From assembly GCA_034769895.1 (NCBI GenBank), contig CM068373.1, positions 438,197,080 through 438,261,079 of the forward strand: 64,000 bases of DNA. Reading direction: 5' to 3'. The DNA is from Magicicada septendecula (lineage: Eukaryota > Arthropoda > Insecta > Hemiptera > Cicadidae). Below, one piece after another: positions 57,032 to 64,000 of this stretch. A program made the translations under genes and the position numbers. The notes under the pieces are model-generated. The model searched no databases. It was given only the letters and a program-made list of their open reading frames with translations, and was not told the origin of the DNA. Positions within the stretch are counted from its first letter, which is position 1. Every line of letters begins with the position of its first letter.

Positions 57032-57237
57032 GAACCCTGTAATTGCAAAACTGGCTGAAAAAAAGGATTGTGTACATCCAGAAGCACTGGTCTTTTATGT
57101 TCATCGGTTTGTGGTACATGCTCAACTGAAACTTGCAAAAACTTTCCAATTGTTGACGAGATTGATTTTGATGATAATGACTTTGATGATAGTGAGGAAA
57201 AAATCCTCGAAGAAGAAGAAGAAATCACTAACTAAAT
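57032..57237 (+). pseudogene. Cys8-type C-terminal tail of the Academ-like transposase
   Basis: TGTAATTGCAAAACTGGC reads CNCKTG, followed after a TGA by GLLCSSVCGTCSTETCKN and an acidic end EEKILEEEEEITN with stop. This is the CNC-x-G ... G-x-CS-x-x-C-x-x-C ... C-x-N cysteine cluster that closes the family's proteins. The hAT element landed exactly at its first codons; TGTAATT is present on both sides of the insertion. Confidence 0.65.
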
Positions 57238-57359
57238 TCTCAACATAAATAATTTTTAAAATTCCAAATTTAAAAAAATATATATTCTTGTATAATGTTA
57301 TTTTGTTTGTATTCGTTTTACCTTTTATTAAAAAGAGAGCTTTTCTTTGAAATATTTTA
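57238..57359. other. 3' flank of the Academ-like gene
   Basis: AT-rich; no terminal repeat of the Academ-like element could be identified. Confidence 0.3.
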
Positions 57360-58256
57360 TTTATTACTGGAGGATTTGCCCGGCTTTGCTTGGGAGAAAG
57401 TGGTGTCATATTCTTACTTGCTAGGAAATTCACTTTAATTTGATACCATTTATGCTGTTTTTTTCACATCCACCAAGCAGGGGGGGGATATTTATAATAA
57501 TCCAAATTAATATGCACGTCAAATTGTTACTTACATTGAAATTCCCTTTAATTTGATACCCCACGTGTGGTATTTTCATATTTTCCATTTTTGACATCAC
57601 CCCTCCTCCAATTCCACCAATTTATTGAGCCCCGGAGACCAAAATTTTTAATAGTGTGTATATGCATGTCACATACGGTATTTCATATTTTCCATTTTTG
57701 ACACACCTCCATTACAACCCATTTATTGAGCCCTAGGGCCCAGACATATTCAATAGTACGTATATGCATGTAAAATTGTTACTTGCATTGAAATTCCCTT
57801 TAATTTGAAACCCCACAGTATTTTCATATTTCATATTTTTCATTATTGACATCCCCCCCCCCCCGGGCACAAACACCTATCTTATGTTAGTTCTCCCATT
57901 GTGTAAAAAATTTGTGCCAAGTTTGGTGGAAATCGGTCCAGTGGTTTTTCAATTTTCCATTTTTGACCTCCCCCAAAACCACCCATTTATTAAGCCCCAG
58001 AGCCCAAGAATTTTCAGTAGTGCTTATATGCATGAAAAATTGTTACTTGCATTGAAATCCCCTTTAATTTGATACCCTACATGCGGTATTTTCACATTTT
58101 CCTTTTTTGACATCCCCAGGGCCCAAAACACCTATATTATGTTGGTTCTCCCGTTGCATAAAATATTTGTGCTACGTTTTGTTGAAATCGGTCCAGTGGT
58201 TTAATAAGAGGTGTGGAATATAAATACACACAATGACTTTTATGTATATTAAGATA
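57360..58256 (-). mobile_element. Helitron-like non-autonomous element with internal repeats
   Basis: The left end GGATTTGCCCGGCTTTGCTTGG and right end GAAATCGGTCCAGTGGTTTAAT...TATATTAAGATA are end sequences common in non-autonomous arthropod Helitron-like elements. They correspond in place to ACCGGCGAACTTCGTACCG and ATCGTTCCAGCCATTCTTGAG of the Helitron at 25847-31502. Inside, blocks of TTGTTACTT(A/G)CATTGAAATTCC, TTTAATTTGATACC, CATTTTCCATTTTTGACA and CCATTTATT(G/A)AGCCC recur three or four times at about 210-250 bp. It has no coding capacity. An RTE-type tail is the alternative. Confidence 0.5.
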
Positions 58257-58267
58257 CACATATTTAA

Positions 58268-59051
58268 CCCTCCGGTGGGTGCGCAAAATTCGCACTCAAT
58301 AGTGGGCGCACTTCGGCTTTTTTACCGCAATTGTAAATTGCACTTTTTTACTCTAAGACAAGGTAGTATGAGAAGTAAATAGACTTGTTAAGGTGTTTTA
58401 AATTTTATTTATTATTATTAAACACAAAAACGCGCAGTTATTGTAGTATTATAGTTCGAGAAAACGCGCAGTTTCATTATCGTTGAATTTCATTGATCGC
58501 TGTGACGACATCTTGCTTTCACGAAGACCTGTTCACGACTGAAATATCAAACAGGTTTGAACCCTTCACGCTTGGATCGTGAGCGGTTACTCACGAATGC
58601 AAGTTTAACGACTGTGCGTTCACACAGGAACGTGGCGTACGAAAGCGTGACTCACGCCCCGTGTGAACCCGGCATAAACAGGCACCGGTAGAATAGGCGA
58701 AAACCAAAAGATTCAAAACAAAACCTAACCAAGCTCTAAGAAGACGTTTGATTCTATGGTAATGGTCAAAATATGCATGAAAAATAAAAAACATCACAAA
58801 ACTAAAAAAAATTAACACTTACATGACTGGGCGCGCAGGCGGCAAAATAGCCGCAGACACGTCACTCTCTTTTCAAAGCACAACAGCTACTGAAGCGTTA
58901 TGCACATGATTTATCCGCATGTCGGAAATACTGCCATCTATCATGAAAATTGCATACTAGGCAGAACAGACAATAAACACTTCCGGTACCTAGGAGACAG
59001 TTCAGAAACTAAAATTTGCGGCTTTCTGCCGCGGGCGCTCCCACCGGAGGG
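58268..59051. mobile_element. piggyBac-type MITE (TTAA flanked)
   Basis: It starts CCCTCCGGTGGGTGCGC and ends GCGCTCCCACCGGAGGG, a 17-bp inverted repeat with one mismatch. It is flanked by TTAA on both sides (58264-58267, 59052-59055), the piggyBac signature of CCCT ends at TTAA. At 784 bp it has no transposase. It is GC-richer than its surroundings. Confidence 0.85.
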
Positions 59052-59055
59052 TTAA

Positions 59056-59279
59056 TAATATTATTCAATAGTATGGAAAGAAATTCACGGAATGTAAACA
59101 TTTTTATCGATTTTACTGCGCGCTGCCCTTAAATAAGGTTTTTTTTAAAAAAGCCTGACCTTATAAACATGCAAAGATGATTTTAAACCGATATTTAGAC
59201 CTTTTTCAATAACTATACCAACTATCACTTTGCCTCAATTTTTTCAGAAATTTTACCGATATTTTTACTCTGGCCACTG
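59056..59279. other. Unannotated flank
   Basis: AT-rich; possibly the 3' untranslated end of the Penelope-like scrap that follows on the minus strand. Confidence 0.3.
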
Positions 59280-59600
59280 GACTATGAAGGATTAACAAAC
59301 TTATGGTTCTCTTCTATGAAATGTAGTGTATATAACGAATTTGTTGTTCTATTACCTTCTCCATGTTTGTGGTTAGATAACCTGCATTTTTTCCATCCTG
59401 TCTCACCTAGGTACCCTTTGTTGCATTATTTACATTTTAATTTATAAACTCCGCTTCTCTGTAAGAATGGGATTTTTTTGTATGTTTATTTCTTATCTTA
59501 TCAAATACTGATTCACATTTTTTAATTGCTATATCTACTCATATTTTTTAAAACATTGTATACTTTTTCTGGTATGTGATCCTACGTATGTCAGTGACCG
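59280..59600 (-). pseudogene. GIY-YIG endonuclease scrap of a Penelope-like element
   Basis: The minus strand reads SGVYKLKC--CNKGYLGETG, then NHKHGEGNRTTNSLY and LHFIEENHKFVNP. It matches the GIY...YIGETGR and EH...NSLYALHLI..NH motifs of Neptune-type Penelope-like GIY-YIG domains. It is decayed, with stops and a Tyr/Ile change in the YIG box (YLG). The reverse transcriptase is not present upstream. Confidence 0.7.
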
Positions 59601-60119
59601 TTATAATATGATAGATGAGTTATGGTGTGTTTATTCAATCAAGCCCCGCGATGGAGCGCCACTCTATTTTATGATAGATAGAGGTGTATAGACGTCCTCT
59701 ATTCAATTGTGTAATAAGTCACACGTTGTTGATGTCACTCAATGACTAGACGAGTTTAGGTGTATTTTGATTCAAATATGTAGGTTTAAAATTATTATTA
59801 TTTATGATTTGTTTGTTTCAAAAGGGTTTAGAAAGCTGAAAAAATGTTCAAATTCCCTTTTCGAAGCACTGGTTAGTTTAGCTGTCACCACTTACTGGTG
59901 TCAACCTTCCAAAGTAGATCCTTTCTTCCTGTAATATACTGAAAATAACACAACACAGTTCATACAATATTTACCACTAGTGTGTATGTGGGTATAAAGT
60001 AAATAAAGTTGTTCTGTATATGAGACTGTTTTGAAATTATTCAAAATCTTGGCCGCTTATTTGCCTTAATGCCAATTTGTAAAATAAATGCTCTGTTGTT
60101 GTTATTATAATCTACTTTG
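59601..60119. other. Unannotated sequence
   Basis: No gene or recognised repeat. Mixed composition around 59640-59760. Confidence 0.3.
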
Positions 60120-63100
60120 AAATGACGGACTGACTCAATTATATGTGAAATGGTAATTTATTAACAATAATTAAAGTTCATTTAAAACCTTTTAAAACAT
60201 TTCATAAAACATTAAAAACAATTTAACTCGTTACAGAGATTCTTAAAACTCAGGGCTGGTAACACTGGTTTTTTATATTGTATTTCACTAACCTGATTTG
60301 TTAGTTTTCTTATTTATAGTTAACAAAAATCGTCAATTCTTTTAGTATACAAGATACTTACTACAAAAAATGCTTTTAATACGACAATGACGTATTATGG
60401 AGAGTGATTACAAATTTAGAAAAAAGTTTAATTATAATATTGGAAACTATCGTATCAGGCACACCTGCTTTCAACTTTGCACGTTATGGTATAGTATGTA
60501 CAATACAATTAATATTGTTGTATATCGGAATAGAATTTCCTTAATGGTTATAACAATTAAAATATAATGATTAATTTATAATCTCAGTGCAATTAAGAAT
60601 ATTTAGGCTTTCTTGAATTGAAAGCATAGCACTGCATTATCTGTGTATCTTTCAATAACAGGTAGGTTAGAGTGAAAATTCCTCTAAGTGAATTGTTAAA
60701 AATATTTAAATTAACTTCATAAAATCTTATAGTTACACATAATATTAGCTAATGACACATTTATTAATCATTAACCTTATTAACAATTCTCAATTATTAT
60801 TGTTTTAGTCAAATCAGCATCTATGTGCGAGTACATTAGTATTGGTTAAGTAATAATTTGATTTGCAATTCTTCTTTAAAATTAATAGTATTTTATTTAA
60901 AAAAATAAAACAGAACTTTTGTTCAATAATGTGTTAATTCATAATCATTATTGAGGTTAGTCACATATGAATGTACTCGACTAATGTGGTATCAACACAA
61001 AAATTATTATTTGATAATTGTTTAAAATTCATTCAAATGTTATTAATTCTAAATACTCCCTTATTATTTCACTCATCATTGCCGATATTATACACTGGCA
61101 ATGGCATATCTCACTATTTCGTATCACTGTTTACACTTCACACGTTTAAGGTTATTAACACATAAGTTAGGTTAGATAAAATTGTTTACTAACTGGGGAA
61201 CACGCACATTTTGAAAAAAATATTCTCGTTGAAGAGACGTTCTGTCGGCGTTGACGATCAGTTTCTTAATATCGCTCTCCTTAGCTACTTCGACTGGCGT
61301 CTGCTGAAATTAGCATTTGTTATTGGCTGAAAATCGATTAATCTCGTACCCATACGCCATAAGAAATTATTAAGTTCTATTTCTCAGCGTTTGGCTTTGG
61401 GTTGGAGAGTCTAAAAGTGACGCTATCAATTCTTTTGGAATTGATTGAAAAATTATGATTGTTTATAACTTTGTTAATACATCTCCGATTTGGAAACTAA
61501 AGGTATAATGTTATTTCAGATGCTCTGCTCTTAATTTGAGTCCACTCAAGCACTAATTCCGTCCATGATTAACTTATTTACCCTTTCGTCGATGCACTTT
61601 TAGTGGTTCTTAATTAAATATAAGTTTTTTCCACTTTATAGTATCACATGATACTTATATCACTTACTGATAATAGTTCAAGTCATTATTTCTTATCAGT
61701 TATTCCTTAAATACTAAATATTAACAATATTCCATAATGCACTTTCAGGCGGGTAGGCCTTAAATGTCCATGCATTATTTCTTATTAGTTCTAACATATA
61801 TATTATTCTAACACAATTCTATTGTGTTTGGTTTGTACATCAAATGATACTACACCTTTTGTGGAGCTTTGTATTTATTAACATAGCTTCGTTTATTTAC
61901 ATTGAATGGTTTTATGCCACCGTTAGGTGTCCTGTCATATTGACACTTATTTTATTAATAGTTCTGTATCAGGGATGTATTTTCATCCATTAATTTGTCT
62001 TTAGTGTTTTTTCTACATCTTATCTTGGGTATTCAGTATTCCCTGCTGTGCTAATTACTCACAATTTCCTGTTGGGCTGTTACTTACATTTAGTTTCATG
62101 TGACATGTATTATTGGTTTTCATTATTATTACATAAATTTATGCATTTATTGTTTGGTAATGGTTCTCAAAGAGGTACTGAGTATTCTTGAAACTACTGT
62201 AATGCTATTTTCCTCTTTCTGATTAAGTTTGACTGAGTTTTTTATGTAATTCTGTCATTCACTCTGTGGTTTGGTATTTTGGCTATTATATGTTTATAAA
62301 ATTTAAATTATATAGTTGTGTTTCTTAGTTCATATTGGGTTTATTCTGTTCATTATTTATTCTAGTTTGGTTGTTGCATCATGTAAATACTTTTATCAGT
62401 GTTTTTCTAATTGTTAGTTATGATTCTTTGTTGCAAATTCTGTTCAGTTGAGGTTATGTGTATACTCCTGAATGACAACAATGTCTATATGCATTAGCTT
62501 AGTTTCTTGCATATTTTCTTATATATTTACCATGATTGTTATTACTATTATCTAGTACAATGGTTTTCTTTATTTTAATTCTATTATATACTGTTTCTTT
62601 ACATATTATTATCTAATTCTGATTGGTTATTCACATACATATTGGGCGTTTACATTTGGTTTGGGTTGACTGTTTTTTAATCTAATACAGGTTGTCTTAT
62701 CTCTGATATACTAATAATTACATTCTGTATTGACTTTACTTTCCACTCTCCTGATATTTAAATGTATATTTTGTAATGATTTTATATTTAAGGTCAGTCA
62801 TGGTAGTTACTGGTAAGCAGTTCCATTTACTTTCATAATTGAGCAATTATTTCTTTACTTAATTTCAGTTTACTTGCAGTCTTTATTATGTTTTATTATA
62901 TTATACTTTTGGTCTCATAGATAATACACTTATTGTCTGTGTTGTTTTATTTGAGATTGTTTTATACAACTGTTACCACTTATTATTTTCACTTTCTATA
63001 AACACTACACTTTCATTGTTTGTGTTAGTTTCTTTCAGCTCATGGTATATTAGTATTAATTAATTCACTGTAAGTAGCACACTATTATTGTCTATGGTTG

Positions 63101-63395
63101 CTTATTGAATTATTATATTGTCAATACTTTGTTCTTGGTCACTTTGTTTTCTTTCAGGTTCTTCCTTGTTGTGGTATTATTCCTCACTTACTTGGTACTC
63201 TTCATACTGCTAATATTATTTCCTTATTTTTCATATATTTTCTTCATTTATAATATATTTTCCTCACTTGTTGTGTACTCTTCACACTGGTAATATTATT
63301 TTATTTGTTTACTATATATTTTCCCTCTTCTTATATATTTTTCCCTCACTTATCGGATCTATTGCGTCCTGGTTGCTAACGTAGTTGCTTGGTTT
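60120..63395 (-). repeat. Probable long LTR of a second long-LTR element (fossil)
   Basis: AT-rich and ORF-free DNA of about the length of the first element's LTR precedes the segment at 63400-64000 that matches that element's interior. By position it should be the 3' LTR of a minus-strand relative. I could not align it to 1665-5099 by eye, so the call rests on context only. Confidence 0.3.
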
Positions 63396-64000
63396 ACTTT
63401 TCCTCTTGTCATAACATTGATGATTCATTTAATTACAACTTCTTCCTGTGGGTGCTTATTTTCTTTAACATTATTTCTTCCTGGATATACAAGTTTGGCT
63501 TTGACATTTTAGTGTTGTCTTTCCTGTTGTTGGTGTGTTTGGCTGTATTAGCTTAGATATGTTCATGGTAGATCTTCATTTGGGTATTTGTGATGATATT
63601 TATGTAACGATTTTTTTGATGCTTAACATTTGCCTTCCTATAAGAATTGATTAATTCTGAATCCCTATACTAATATTTAATGAAGAATTTATCAATTGTT
63701 GTACTTTTCTTTATACTGAATCTTGTGTTCTTCTTGTATCCTTCCATTTTACTTTTATGAATCATACTTTATTTTTCCTTTGTATTTGTCTTCCCTAGAT
63801 CATTTAATTCCCTAACTATTTCTCTATCATTTTAGCTGGGGCAGTTCAGAGTGGCTCCTTTGGCATACATTCTCTGCTGGCCATACTAACATCAAATAAA
63901 TTCAGAGGTAAATCATCTCTGTTCAAAATATAAATGATTGCTGGAATAATTCTTCAGTCAATTCGTATCATATAAAATAAAAGTAGTCAATTTTCTGACT
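63396..64000 (-). mobile_element. Interior start of a relative of the long-LTR element (fossil, runs off window)
   Basis: 63838-63990 (GCAGTTCAGAGTGGCTCC..., CTCTGCTGGCCA, TTCAGAGGTAAATCATCTCT, GCTGGAATAATTCTTCAGTCA) parallels 5350-5520 inside the first element, including order and spacing of blocks. The minus strand near 63400 has a purine-rich stretch that could be the polypurine tract. The rest of the element is outside the window. Confidence 0.55.

Overview
The window looks like intronic and intergenic DNA of a large, AT-rich, transposon-packed arthropod (most likely insect) nuclear genome. The evidence is spliced micro-exons, GIY-YIG Penelope-like elements, mariner, Tigger, hAT, piggyBac and Academ-type DNA transposons, a Helitron, and LTR retroelements nested in one another. 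No rRNA, tRNA or CRISPR array was seen. The only host coding sequence I can support is three short in-phase exons (19261-19320, 21634-21726, 39858-39935, + strand), each carrying a SUMO-consensus psi-K-x-E motif. Nearly everything else is mobile DNA in or around their introns.

Layout: 3-1657 is the 3' half of a Tigger element with a nested TA-flanked MITE. 1665-12257 is a very young minus-strand LTR element with 3435-bp LTRs and a single gag-like ORF that carries LDL-receptor class A-like repeats. About 12258-17524 is an older minus-strand LTR element. 17816-19260 holds a decayed mariner. 19531-20653 holds a 52-bp perfect palindrome with a hammerhead-like loop beside an LTR. 24522-24785 is a LINE scrap. 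25799-39690 is a composite Penelope-like element, partly inverted on itself. It is interrupted by a complete-ended Helitron (25847-31502) and by a young LTR element (33720-39590, 5-bp target duplication). 40596-41469 is a fold-back mariner. 42955-43400 is another Penelope-like 3' end. 43653-47072 holds two related LTRs. 47932-57237 is an Academ-like transposase gene (XPG-like nuclease plus Cys8 finger) split by a hAT element (about 53764-57031). 57360-58256 is a Helitron-like repeat block, 58268-59051 a piggyBac-type MITE and 59280-59600 a GIY-YIG scrap. From about 60120 to the end is a probable relative of the first long-LTR element.

Most notable: (1) the Helitron Rep/helicase gene reads in one frame across three exons (1418 codons, no frame shift) but has ten in-frame stops, each explainable as C-to-T on the coding strand (seven as CGA to TGA). 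(2) LDLa-like repeats lie inside a retroelement gag-like ORF. (3) Hammerhead-ribozyme cores recur in the Penelope-like ends and in the perfect palindrome. (4) Symmetric SUMO-motif exons are spread over more than 20 kb of transposons.
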